Shown: in pieces, positions 49,801 through 61,328 of the stretch | Layout: each line of letters opens with the position of its first letter | How positions within the stretch are numbered: the stretch's first letter is position 1 | Source: Seiridium cupressi | Taxonomy: Eukaryota > Ascomycota > Sordariomycetes > Amphisphaeriales > Sporocadaceae | Reading direction: 5' to 3' | Assembly: GCA_036674765.1 (NCBI GenBank) | Contig: JARVKI010000056.1 | Coordinates: 124,001 to 188,000, forward strand | Length of the DNA: 64,000 bases | The notes under the pieces: generated by a model | Seen by the model: only the letters and a program-made list of their open reading frames with translations | Databases searched by the model: none | Told to the model about the DNA's origin: nothing | Translations under genes and position numbers: made by a program

Positions 49801-51999
49801 CGAATCTCCACAAGGAGGTCTTATCTCACGCTGCAGTTGTTATGGCGGATCACATGTTTCGTCGCGTGGAATACACCGTGCGCCAGTTCCTCTCGGCGGC
49901 CCGTTTCCTTCTTGACTACCTCGCTAGAGTGAGTGGATTCGATCTTGTTCTGCCGAGACTATACTGATGAATGCATCTAGGTTCATCCTGAGAGACTCCC
50001 TAGCACTGTTCGCGTCCCGTTTGCCCAACATCCAGACATCGACGAGCTAGAAATTTTCGAGAAAGACGAATTCACTATCGAGGAAGTCCAAATGATCGAG
50101 TCGTGGGCATCTGAGGTCCTCGACAGGTCTCAGGAGACACCACAGGAGGCTTCGCAGTGGGAATTCCATGGCGCTATGACCATATTCCAGTTATCAAAGA
50201 AACAGAACGGCGCCGCTGAGATTTACAAGGCCCGCGCCCAAAAAGCCGTGCAGCTCTACTCACATAACTGGCACGCCTGCCATTTCATCTCGAAGCAAAC
50301 AAATGTCACAGATAAGGAGGCAATCGACTTTCTCTTCCCCGCCAAGTTAGCCATGGTCAAGTTTAGTCAAGACGATAAAGACTGGCTTTCCGACCACGCA
50401 AACTCAGCTTTACTCGCACGTATCGCGTTGGAACTGGGGGATCGCATGTGGAGCCTTGGAGAAGATCACGCACTAGCTGCCCAGACTCATCGGGAAAGTC
50501 TAGCTTACGATTACGTTCGTTGGTCCGAATACGTGAACTCCCTTGTCCAGTACCAGAAGCTGGAAGCATGGTCGCACATCATTGCCTTCTTCGAGACAGT
50601 CAATGGCTGCAGTGATACATGGGCACCTTTCCTCGACGACTTCGTCTCCCAGTTCCTCTTCAACACCAACGTGGAGTGTACCGAGATTCTAGCCAGAGCT
50701 GCAAATACTACGCGGCGCTGGGATGTAATCGAAACCTTTTTCACCGAGGTGGTTGATGTTGCCCGGAAGCAGAAGGAGAACGATATGCTATTCTTTGCTC
50801 GTGATGGATTCGCCAAGACTCTTGAAAGCTCTATCGATGAGAATATGCAGGCAAAGGTCATAACTGTGCAAGCAGAGGCCTTGGAGGATCTTAAGACATA
50901 TCCAAGTGACGAAATTTCTCTCTACGTGATCGACGAGATGGCCGACTCACTAGCACTGAGCTACCTGGATATGGCATTTAGGCCAAATCTACCTCCTGCG
51001 AAAATTGCGTCCTACGGACCGCTCATCGAAAGCCTCGTCCCCGATAAGGATGATACATCTGATGTCTGGAGGTTCGCAACCCGCACTTGCACCATCATAC
51101 GGTACTATCGCAAGTGCAGAACGAGTCCTAGCGTGGACCAGGAATGGATTCGTAAGACAGTACGAGTGATTATCGAGCTCTTGTCGGATGATGATGAAGA
51201 AAACGACGACATGGCGTATTGGGTCCTAGCACGACTCCTGACGACAATTGAGGACGTAGAAAATCTGAGGATCACTTGGATGTTGAGGAATAGGCTTCAG
51301 TATGAGGAATACACGAGATGGGAGGCATGGGAGGCATCACAAAACAAAATCTTGCCTTTGACATTCGCTGCGACCAATGGCTCAACATCGCTGCGGAATG
51401 GGGAGACTATGGATCTACCTCAGATCTCAAAGGGGGACAGTCCTGATGGAATTGTAAGCTCTCCTCCGGCGATCACTCAATCCCTGGACGAAGCTATACT
51501 AGGAACCAAGAATGCCAACAATCCTGCCGCCCCGGAGGCACCAGGTATGCCGCTCAGCCGCCAACTGTCGATCGATACCACGGAAGAGACCGTCCGAAGG
51601 GACTCGTCACTGCAGGGTACCGCTCCTCTCTCCGCGATGGGCGACATTGACACCACATCTGCCCCAGCGAAACCCGCATGGTTCGCCAGCTGCCACGGCT
51701 GCGACAAGGAATGGATCATTCTGGATGAGCCCCTGTACACGTGCGCCGATTGCGTCGGAGGGTTGCAGTTCTGTCAGGAGTGCCATGGCCGCCTGATGAA
51801 CAAGGAGCTGCATAGTAAGAAGAGCGCAAGGTGCAGGGCCGAGCATACGCGCTTATTGATTCCGGCCTGGGATCCCAGTACTACTGGCTCCTGGCCCAAG
51901 GGATCTGTTCCTTTGCCCGCTCCGGCTCAGGATGGGGCGAAATGGATCTCGATGGAGGAGTGGAAGGGTAGACTGAAGAAGTTGTATGTGGATGTATAG
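46894..51999 (+). CDS. STAND/NLR-type receptor: Goodbye-like N-terminus, NACHT, helical repeats, ZZ-like zinc finger
   Basis: Protein of about 1621 aa. Exons: 46894-47223, 47281-47333, 47465-49928, 49981-51999; all junctions GT-AG and in frame. Residues 1 to about 260 are helical and match the fungal Goodbye effector-like domain (WQDYEGMFENLAELLERCTDFLERLDYY is its signature, described here from about residue 129). A NACHT-type NTPase follows, with Walker A GDSGAGKTS at 327-335 and a Walker B-like FFILIDSSD near 434-442, then LLTASPQTT as the sensor region. The rest is helical, TPR-like without clear repeats. The C-terminus has a cysteine cluster (C1520-x2-C1523, CADC, CQEC, then C and H to about residue 1570), with the spacing of a ZZ-type zinc finger. 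Such proteins act as nucleotide-switched sensors in fungal non-self recognition and programmed cell death. Both NTPase motifs are intact. What it senses is unknown. Confidence 0.88.
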
Positions 52000-52177
52000 A
52001 TGAATATAGGTGTGTAGATCTGTTTTGGGGCACTGTTTGATATTGGTAAGCTGTATTTTGAATATATGGGTTAGTAATGTTGGTTGATAAATACAGCAGT
52101 GCTTAACAAGAGTATGCTTTTCTCGCGTCGCTGAATATGGCTCCAGAATATCCTGGTGATCGGGCGTGAAACAAGTG

Positions 52178-52332
52178 TGATGGATACCCCACACCGCCTG
52201 GCAGTGTTCTGCCAGTGTGGGTCATCCAGTAGATAGGTTCACCTCCAGCCCAAGCTCCTTCAGCTGTAGCTCCCCAGGTCATCTATCCTTCAGGATCACC
52301 AATATACGTGTTTCCACCCATATTGCCCTCCA
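52178..52332 (+). repeat. Dispersed repeat, copy B, 3' of the NLR gene
   Basis: The second copy of the 36008-36165 repeat, same orientation, beginning about 180 bp after the receptor's stop codon. The hairpin arms (CCCACA, CTGGCAG / CTGCCAG, TGTGGG) and the ends TGATGGATACCCC and CCCTCCA are conserved. The middle has several substitutions and small deletions. No F-box sequence follows this copy. Confidence 0.75.
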
Positions 52333-53476
52333 CCAAAGTGTTCAGGGGGTTGGACACTTGGAAGGTTTGAACAAGATTCTTCAATCTCGAGGAGGTTTAC
52401 TCACCAGCCAAAGTGTATTTCTAAATAGATATACGCAGTTTCCACGGGCTGCTAGCTTGAATAGTAAGTAGGGCAATTGGGCATTGCTGAGACTGATAGA
52501 GGATAATGTGAGCTGACGGGGGCGATAGAGAATAAGCCGGGATTTAGCAAGGGAGTATCGGGCAAATACAGCCCAAAAGAAGTTTACCCGCCTTTCGATG
52601 GCACTATTGCATAGATTTTTGTGTTTTGAAGACAGATGTCTGGGCGAAACATGATCTCTGGACTATCTGAGGAGCATTGCCACTCGTTCTTAGGGCAAGA
52701 GGCACGTTGCACTTGGCAAAAGCCAGCCAGATTATCGTCAGTCACTACGGAAGTGTCCATATGATTGACTAAGAGGCCGAATTACGAAACTACATATACG
52801 ACCTAATTGTGACATGTTGAGTACCAATTGCACATGAAACTCGCTTAGCGCTACCCCAGTGTCACCCTCTTGTCGGGCGAAGCTGTTGCTGGACAGCCCC
52901 GGGCGGTTTTGCACGTTACCCCATTCATCTTCCGCGCATTATCGACCTCGAGACCCTCATTTTCCTGATCTTCATCTATCTTTCCAACGCTTGCCCCTTC
53001 AGCCGAGAGATCAGCGTGAGGCGAATGAATCGATCTAGATCTTTCAGTGTTTATAAAGATCCTCTACAGTTTGTGCGACAGTTAAATATAAGAACAGGTG
53101 ACGTTTATCAAGTCTTCCGGCGATGGCAGCTGTCGCTTGTTTATATGCAGCACCACTTTCCAGGGTTTATGTATTATCCAAGGCCGAAAGCGAAGTGACA
53201 TACTGAAGCACCTGCTGCAATATTGACTCATTTTCTCAAGGGCATTTGTTATCTCCAACATGTCACACTTTGAACTTTGGTACATAGTCTTCCGCGTAAT
53301 AGAGAAATGTTCCCACGCCCCGTGCATATGATCGTCACAATACATCACTTGTTTCTGGGCCAGATCATAGGTGGGATCTTCACCATCCAAGGTAGAAAAA
53401 CCCCCCACTCTTTGTTTTTCTTGCCCATTCCACTCTCCGGACAAACCTAACATATTCCTTGCTAATCCGCAATCGC
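52333..53476. other. Intergenic, nothing recognised
   Basis: About 1.1 kb between the repeat and the 3' end of the CorA-like gene. Short frames only; a 60-codon frame at 53016 has no support. Confidence 0.45.
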
Positions 53477-55360
53477 CTACGTTTCTATGCCATTGAAATT
53501 GCTAGTCTCCTTACTGATACGAGAACTTCGACTATCCCCGGGACCCGTTGAGCCTTTCTCGACATCATTTCTGTCAATCACCTGAGATATGAAGTCCTCG
53601 ATACCTTGGTCGTCTTTCGCTTTCCATGTCTTCCACCGCCAAATTGTTATCCCTGTGATGATAGCTGTAAGGCCGAAGTATACGGCAATCCAGGGAGACA
53701 CTATCTCAGCACTATCATCTGGTATCCATCGAAAGAATGACATGGAGAATAACGTCTGAAGCCTTGTCAGTGCGACCAACAACTAATGTGTCCCACTTAC
53801 TGCCAAAAAAGTACCGGGGAGGAATATCATCCCCACGAGAGAAATCAACCTCATCTGAGTGCTATCCTGTTTTGAAGCATGCGCAATAATAATATTTGCC
53901 TTTGCATCTCGTCTCGTGTGGTAATTCCATTCCTAAATCACGGTCAGTTTAGCCATAGCTATCGCACACATATGCGTGACTCACCACTTGAATCGCCAAA
54001 GCCATTCCACTAAGCAGCCCTTCACACGTTTTTATCTTGCTCTCTATCTCTGTCACTATCTCTTGGAGCCTGGAAGTTATTCTATCCGAGGTCATACAAT
54101 CCCGAATCATTTCTCTTGTGTCGTCTAGGTCGGGTCGAAGTCTGAGGTCGTGGAATGTCTGGGACTGTTCCTCCACGGACAGGAGAACTTTCTTCAAGCT
54201 TTCTAGCCCAATCTTCAGTCCACTCACCTCCACCCATAGTCTCGTGCCCTCGCAATCCCTCTCTGTCATTTCTCTATTCGTCTCGGGGCTGGGCCTTCTT
54301 CCATGTTTTCTATCTACGTCAAGCCTGTTTTCCAGATCCATGATCCTCTGTGTCAGCTTTGGACCATTCATATTGAGAGCTTTTATGAATCTCTTGCGCT
54401 CATACTCCACGAAGATCATGGGCACGATTAGTGGGTGGAATACAAAGCGCCTGAATCGCTTGAATTGACCAATAATGTCTTCAGTAAGCTCCAAAGGACA
54501 TCCATACATAATGGAGAAGGTCCACGGTTTCTCAATAAGATATGTCGTCGACAGCAGGACGTCATCCACCGGGAGCAGTTTTTCAGTATCAGATCTACAG
54601 TTGTACACTATGATTATATATTAGTTATGCAACGGAAAATGACAATTGAGACAAAAGATAATATATATGACAATACCTCCAGCTTCAAGTCAGCCTATGT
54701 AATCTTGGGTAAAGAATTATCCAGGAAACAGAAATATTAGAAGAACCGATTCGAACATGAGTGTCACTGTCATTTAATACTTATCTCGCCCTGGTGAACC
54801 CATGATAACAGGCCATAACAACAGCACATGTGAGCAGATGAGGCCAAGAACCTACCTATAGATGGCTCTTTCAAGCCCCTGAAGTCCCAATTAGCGCGCC
54901 TACTATTGAATATCGCTGTGGATGTTCTAGGCATTGCCAAAGCCAGGGATCTATGTTGGAAGAGCTTCTTTGACATTCTTTCAAAGGCATCCTTTGAATA
55001 TGGAATAGACCTCGCTGCACCATGTCTCACGTGCATGGCCAACAGAAGCGTTGGTTTCTCATCACGGAGATATGTTTGACACTGATATGTGGTCAACAGA
55101 CTTGCGATTGCGGGCTTCAAAGAGGAATTACGCACGTTTTCTATCCAATCAAGATATTCTTCCTCGGAATGTAATTCTCTGATCACATGATCTATACTCT
55201 GTTGATGAGGTTAATACATCTCAAGGTACGAACGGGTTGGACAAACCTTATCATTGACGCTTAGTATCAATGTTCGTATATGAAATGTATCACCAGAGTT
55301 GAACTGAAAGAGACTCAGATCACTATCCAAGTATCCAGATCTCTGACTTAGCCAATCCAT
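53477..55360 (-). CDS. CorA-like divalent-cation-transporter-type membrane protein, five exons
   Basis: Protein of about 496 aa. Minus-strand exons: 55360-55247, 55198-54856, 54607-53985, 53932-53801, 53755-53477. The intron between exons 2 and 3 is about 250 bp, long for this genome; the others are 45-53 bp. The large soluble N-terminal region is mostly helical, including a long coiled-coil stretch (MTERDCEGTRLWVEVSGL onward, then EIVTEIESKIKTCEGLLSG). Near the C-terminus DSTQMRLISLVGMIFLPGTFLATLFSMSFFRW is the typical end of fungal CorA-like proteins: first transmembrane helix, then the FSM motif in place of bacterial GMN. A second helix (IAVYFGLTAIITGITIW) and a charged tail follow. Loss of GMN means Mg2+ transport cannot be assumed. 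The first ATG of the frame is at 55360; upstream the frame is open to a stop near 55470 but has no ATG, so an earlier exon is possible. Confidence 0.75.
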
Positions 55361-56040
55361 GGTGCTATTTATTGAAATGTCAGATCTGTCCAACCGTTGT
55401 CTCAACGACGACGCGCACTGCTGATATATAGAAACATCAGCAGGGAGCAACGTAGGAACAGCCTTTCCGGACTAAGAGGAAGTTTGGAACTAGCCTTGGG
55501 CGATGCGGGGGGGGGGGGGGTCGGTCGGATGCAACCCTTCCATGTTTCCCCGTGCAAAACGGGCAGTCCAGCGCACAACGCATGATGCAGAAGCAGGCTG
55601 TGCTCATAACCAATTATGACGAACTCCCACCCCCCATTACCTACAGACACAGATTCAGCAGTAGGCACAGCCTACCTCCAAGACCGCCACTAAGCTGGCA
55701 CATGACACCTTGCCTGCAGTTCCGTCCTACCCTTGAACAGAGCCAAGTTGAATACTGGCTTGGGGCGATGCTCACCGCCCCAACTTCCAGGACCAGGCCC
55801 ATGCGCTACTCACCGAGATCTTTGCAATAGAAGTTATTCTGCCGGAATATTTTCAGCCCGCTCCACCGTGAATGTGAACTCATGCCTCGTTGCTTTGAAA
55901 GTGTAACAACTCCGGTGCGGGCTGTCACCGTATATCGCCGATTGCAGCCCTTCCCACTAGTTCACAGACCGAACTGAGTCATATATGTCCTAGAAGCCCT
56001 CTTGATCAAGCATATACACTCATATAAGAGCCTTCTCATC
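55361..56040. other. Intergenic with a 14-G homopolymer
   Basis: About 680 bp between divergent genes. It contains an uninterrupted run of 14 G at 55507-55520, which is unusual here and a likely place for sequencing slippage. No gene seen; the plus-strand frames over it are low-complexity. Confidence 0.5.
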
Positions 56041-56450
56041 ATGGCTCCCTTCAGCAGGCTACTAGATTGCATCACTTTCAAGTCAAAACCCAAGATGACG
56101 GACACCAACTTCCTCGCCAATAATTTTGTCAACCATCCCTACCAAAAGGTCGATGTTCTTAAGAAGTGCCTTGAACGTTTCGGGTTCAGAGACAAAGACT
56201 GTAAGATAAGAGTAAGTTATTCATGTCAAATTCTACGATCGTTCAGGCATGGAAGTAGGCTAAATCCCCCCAGGAGAAAAACGGGTTCGAGATACAACTA
56301 CCACGCAAGCTTACGGGTGTGAGTGCACAAATGAGGACTGGAGGGCGATAATCTAACTTGGAGTAGGAAGAGATGAAGGAAATATACAAACAGTACGACG
56401 ACACGGAGAGGGAACGCAAGAAACAGGCGAATGAACGGGAAGAAGAGTGA
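56041..56450 (+). CDS. Small charged protein, three exons, function unknown
   Basis: Proposed exons: 56041-56211, 56274-56318, 56367-56450, with 62-bp and 48-bp GT-AG introns, giving 99 aa in one frame. The protein starts MAPFSRLLDCITFKSK, has a compact middle with HPYQKVDVLKKCLERFGF, and ends in a strongly charged helix (EEMKEIYKQYDDTERERKKQ and on to EREEE). No signal peptide. I recognise no family; the helical end suggests a protein-protein contact. Conserved frame across three exons and good splice sites support a real gene. It lies between the CorA-like and kinase genes. Confidence 0.5.
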
Positions 56451-56787
56451 AGCGGCTAAATAGCTTTACTTTTCCATAAGTATCATTACCTAAGACCCTA
56501 TCGGATTGCTCCACTCATCTAGCATTCGTATCTGAGCCATTAATACGTAGATCAAATATTTATCAGTGATATTAGCTCGATGATTATTACCGTCAATGGT
56601 GGCGTAAGTGCTCTATAAATGAACGCACCTCCATGGATTCCGCGCGGGTTTTTGGATCGATAACTATCATTTTGGATCCAATAAAACGTAGAAATCTATC
56701 CAGCTTGGTGCTATTGCAGCGTGCTCGCAAGGATTGGATATGCTATTATTGCGTTAGCATAACCATGTAAAACCAAAAATGACATGT
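56451..56787. other. Intergenic, nothing recognised
   Basis: About 340 bp between convergent genes. No element seen. Confidence 0.45.
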
Positions 56788-58490
56788 TTAGGCTGCTTTA
56801 ACGAAAGAAAGTGAACAAACAGAACTGACCGATGTAACTCCATCTTTTACGAGACTCCTGACATGACTACCCGTGTGTTCAACCCACATGCTGTGCCGTT
56901 CTCTAGCAACCGTTTTCGAGACTTTGGGATCAAACCGAATTGCAGTTCTGCGACCAAACTTTATGCCGGGGCGGAACTGCCGAACTCCGTGTTCGGCTCC
57001 TTTCTTGAAGAACGTATCTCTAAAAATCCTTCCATCTGCCGTGTCAACCTTGGCATCGTCGCGCTCATTGAACCGAATTTCCTCGAAGTTTTCCCGCAAT
57101 TTCATCCCTCCAATTGCCCAGGTGACAAACTCAAGGTAAACGCACCCGAGGCACCATACATCATAGTTGAGAGTCAAGAGATCGTCTGTATCATGCTCAG
57201 GTGGCCGGTATGTTTTTGTGTGTGCCACGCGATGAGCTTCTACGTCTCGAGTGCTAGCACGTACTTCTTGAGCTTCACCAAAGTCTGCAAGCTTCAGAGT
57301 GAATGGGTCGCTTTCTCCATCTCCCGAGGCGAAACACAGAATGTTTTCAGGCTTAATGTCTGCATGTATCTGGGCTGATGGAAGAACATGTTGTGCGTCA
57401 TTGTTGATTTTGTGTACTGCGGCAAGCCCATCCGCAAGCCCTTCGCATTCTTTCAGGAGCCAATCCTCAGAGTACCAGGCGGCCATCTGTTGGCTAGCGG
57501 TTGCGGTTTGCGTTGACGTCGCATAATTACGGAACAGATCCCCGAGGTTGCCTCCATGTGCCCAAGGTAGGAGCAAGTGAAACATCCCTCTGTGTTTGAA
57601 TGCGGCAAGCAAGGGAACAATGCGAGCATGAGGACGAGTTCTATGGTTGGCTAGCACCTCGTGCTTGCAACTTTCTTCCGATCCCCGGGGTTGCCGCCGC
57701 TCTAGAAACGTCTTCAGCCCTAGAGCACCACCTAGTAGAGTCTGCGGCATCGAAAGTCAGATGAAGTTCTTCATTAAAGAATGAAATTGATTAAGCTTAC
57801 TGGGTCGTGGTGAGCCGAGTGGATCTCTATCCTTTGAACCCGTGTCACTGCCTCTTCCATGGGGTCCTTCTCCTTACCCAAATAAGTCCATGGCAGAGAT
57901 ACATTGCTCTCAAACTCGAGGATAGTACTCGCATCCTCAATAGTTGGCTTTTGCTGGGCAAAGGCTTGCACAAATGGGCTTCTCATCTGCCATGTAAAGT
58001 GTATAAATCTCTCCAGCTCGTTAGTGGGTAAGTGCTGAAAAGCTTCTGGTAAGATATTGGAACTGTCTGCGTTTTCTTGAGACAAGATGGATAAATTACT
58101 GTCGCATATTGCCGGCTGAGCGGGCTCCAGAAATGACGTGATAAGGTCTTCTCTCGATATTGCGAGTAAGGCCACGAAGATGATCCGACCGCCGGTGCAT
58201 CTAGCCTTGCGACAGTGGCAGCCATTGGCTGGAGGAGCTAGTTTGTCAGCCAAAGCCGTCAAGTCGAGCTGCTGTACTCTGCTCAACTCGGGCCAGGACT
58301 GTAGAAAGTCTCTAACAACTTCCTTGGAAATAGCGTCGACGAGTACATTTCGCGGCACGAAGCGAAGGCGGCTATCGCTGACGTCCCGTACTGATCTGGA
58401 TAAAACAGAACCAATGATCTTGCCACGATCGAGCTCAAGCAATGATTGGATTTCGGTGGTGTGGCTCGCGGCAGATGTTGACCCTCCCAT
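56788..58490 (-). CDS. Protein kinase-like protein with degenerate glycine-rich loop
   Basis: Protein of about 547 aa. Minus-strand exons 58490-57801 and 57741-56788 with a 59-bp intron. Residues 1-190 are a non-kinase region with a small CHCRKARC cluster. The N-lobe begins near 195: LPWTYLGKEKDPMEEAVTRV should be the glycine loop, but GxGxxG is absent. RIEIHSAHHDP matches the IHPAHHNF strand seen in a fungal kinase family. GLKTF gives the ATP-lysine candidate (Lys240), with Glu in KHEVL. The C-lobe looks complete: catalytic loop HADIKPENIL (356-365, HRD Arg replaced by Ala), DFGEA (383-387), YRPPEHD in the APE position and DVWCLGCVYLEFVTW. So ATP-phosphate positioning is doubtful while the catalytic Asp and metal-binding DFG remain. 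The start is the first ATG of the frame; an upstream exon cannot be excluded. It sits in the accessory block with the NLR gene. Confidence 0.75.
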
Positions 58491-61328
58491 TTCGTCTGCA
58501 GCATCGAGCCTGATTTCCCACGTTCGATGTTCAAGGTTTCAGCGAGGGAAAACGGAATTTTGACATCAGGCTGCAGACTGACTGCTTGATGAGTTGCAGG
58601 CCCCACCGACAAGCGCGCATGTCATGGTATTTAAATGCGATCAGCCTGGATCGGTCAGTAATCGCGCTGATGACTTGGGACTCACAGTTACGGTCCCTCC
58701 GGAGTCGTAGCCATAATCGGAGCATCAACAGTCCTTCTTCCGCCGTCAAAAATATTTAAAATTGAAAAAAGAGGCGTAACCTGCGGTGAATCACGCGAGC
58801 GCTCTTCAAATCCTTCACGAGGCTGCCAGCCCCCAATGCAAAGTACGGCCAGGGTCGCTAAGGCACACCGAGGATGGGAGGCAAATGCACTTGGGAAAAT
58901 CAAGCGCTGACATGGTGTTATGCTCAGCTTTTTAAGCCACGGCGGTGCCAACAGCATCCCTGATTGGAGCGATTTAGAGTAGGTGGTGTCATCAGCCCCG
59001 CTCAGGAGCCTCCCTTTGGACACGGGCGGCGTGATCACACCACATGGTTGGATCCAATGATATAAGTATGCCATTTACCGGTTGTAAGCCACTGCCTGCG
59101 ACATTGCAGTGCAGCATCTGGCGCGTACCAATAGAACCCTCCAAAGTATGCCCATGGTATCTCCCATCCTGCCGGGGTGGTCTCCTATGGTCGTGGGCAA
59201 ATACGGCCCAGAGGGATTATCAAGTACCAGTAATCTACCTATCGAACCTAATTGGGATTACGTCCGAGACATGGGATGCCGGGAGGGTGTAGGGAAGGTA
59301 AGAGATTGGGAGAAAGAATATCAACACCACTGGCTCATCCGCCCCCCAATCAGCCAAACTCGTCCCCACTTTGTTTCTACCGACTTTTAGTTACCGTCTA
59401 AACAATTATAACCTGTGAAAACACGATATGTCCTCAATTTCTCCCCGTTCAAGTCGAAGAAATCCTCCTAGCTGGAACCATCCTTCGAGCTGGCATATCC
59501 TCGAACGCTCTTTCTCTATTCCGGACGTATTCCGACGTCCGAGGCAAAACAGTGCCCGGTCTAACAGCTCGTCCAACTCGAGTCACCACGGAACGCCGAC
59601 TCAAACTATAGCCGGCGCATGGATCGACGAGAGAAAACTTCAAAGATTACTCGATCACAAGTTCGACGGCCATTATACACTTCATGTAAGAGCCCTACAA
59701 CGACGAAGAACAGTCTCCGTAAGGCATTTGGCGTTCCGTAGACGCAAGTGTTTTAAAGTCTTCAATAGAAGTTCGTTACACAGGACAGAGCGGCAGTAGC
59801 ACCTTTCGTCTGAAACCCAGTTCCTACTATTTCCACCATATATATCGATCATGCCCCTCAGTCACATCGGCCCGTCAAGTGGTGTGCTAATGTGTAATCA
59901 CTTTCAAATTGCCTCGGTGCAAATCATTTCCGGCACAAGTTAAAACTATCTTCAATACAAGTACAACCAAGTGGAGATAGATTCAGTGCTTATCGCCACT
60001 GCAAACAGCGTGGTCGTCTCTTGCTTCGGCAATCTCTTATCCTTGCAGAGATGATAGTGCCAATCTGACGCATATAGCTCCGCTCTAACAAATACAAGCT
60101 ATATACAGACAATGGACAAAAGCTGACGAGGGAAGAAATCATTGGATGCCATGATGATCGTTAGCGAGTTTTTGTGATCAAGGATCTGTGGCACTATGTC
60201 ATCGTTGGGAAACTGTAGGCTTTGTGTATACTGATGCGCTGTTATTGTTGCTTTCCTATAAGCTTGAATGCTTATTAGTATTATTTGGGACATTCTTTTA
60301 TCCTGTATCGAGCGGTCCTGGTTGATGGACTAAGCTCCCACTCTTTTTTTCAGCGCATGAAGAGGAATGATACGATAGGGTTAACTTGAATTTCATCATT
60401 AATTATTAAAGGCGCTGTTCTTGGTCAACAGAAGCCACTCATGCCTGGTAATGGGGAGATTGGCCCTGCTGCGGAGTGTCAGTCTCTTTCTGGTCACACA
60501 GTTCCAGATTCCAGACCCCGTCTTCTATTTTACGGAAGTGGGACTGTTGAAATTAGTCATTCATAATTTAGAAAATGCGCTCTAAGTGTTGAAACAAGTG
60601 GCCCAGCCACCCTCTTTTCGGGCTTCCCAGCCACACACACATGTACATATAGTAGATTATCTCCTTCTACTTCTCTCTCTGATACTCAACCAACTAATCA
60701 ATCAATTCACCTCTCATAAACTTCGTCCATCTTGATACTAAGCCGTATTTACTCCAAGATATGTATTTTGGGCTTGTGATCTGTTTGCCATAGACGGCAC
60801 ATGTTCTGGATCTGGGTCTGATACCTAGGGTGGCTGGCAGCTGGTTACACAGGCGCCACCTGCAGCCTGCTATCAAACAGAGGCTCACTAATACCGTCCT
60901 TTTTAATGACCCCTTTCATTGCATTTGTGGTTCTTTTTGGACCAAACGGTCTGCATTCGCGAATTCACTAACCAGTCCACAGACTCATATATTGAAAGAT
61001 AGGTCCATGCTGCTGTGATGCGCCACGGAGTGGCTGATTGGTGTGGCTAGATGAGTGTAGCCCAAAGGTGCTACCATGGTAACACACGGGAAGGGCATTT
61101 ATGGCCGTTTGAGCCACCAAAAGTGATTTTGAATCTGGGACCTAATTTTCTTTTAACAAATGCACGATCGCATCAAGTTCGCTTAAATCTGGGGAAGCAT
61201 CGCGGTTACTGGGGAGGAATAGGGCTTGACCCCCCTCAACTTTATTTCTTCCTTCCAACTTTGCGGCCTTTAGATGATCTCAGCACAACCGTTCAAGGCA
61301 TCTTCGGCAAGGGGTAGGATGTTCTTTG
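58491..61328. other. Long intergenic region with one possible small gene
   Basis: About 2.8 kb. Apart from the small frame at 59428-59799, listed separately, I see no supported gene. AT-rich stretches near 60100-60700 contain nothing recognisable. Confidence 0.4.
59428..59799 (+). CDS. Hypothetical small basic, Ser/Arg-rich protein
   Basis: A true ATG at 59428 opens 123 codons of Ser/Arg/Pro-rich sequence, probably disordered, containing the more ordered piece IAGAWIDERKLQRLLDHKFDG. A good donor (GTAAGA) follows YTLH at about 59686. Splicing to an acceptor near 59770 would give an alternative end of about 15 residues. No homologue recognised. The basic composition may simply reflect reading a non-coding strand. 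Confidence 0.3.
   Translation: MSSISPRSSRRNPPSWNHPSSWHILERSFSIPDVFRRPRQNSARSNSSSNSSHHGTPTQTIAGAWIDERKLQRLLDHKFDGHYTLHVRALQRRRTVSVRHLAFRRRKCFKVFNRSSLHRTERQ

Noticed and set aside
49131..49813. Minus-strand open frames of 120-168 codons within the NLR gene
   Set aside because: Opposite strand of an intact NACHT protein, no start context or family.
56863..57378. 171-codon plus-strand frame opposite the kinase gene
   Set aside because: Shadow of the kinase C-lobe; the minus strand carries all kinase motifs.
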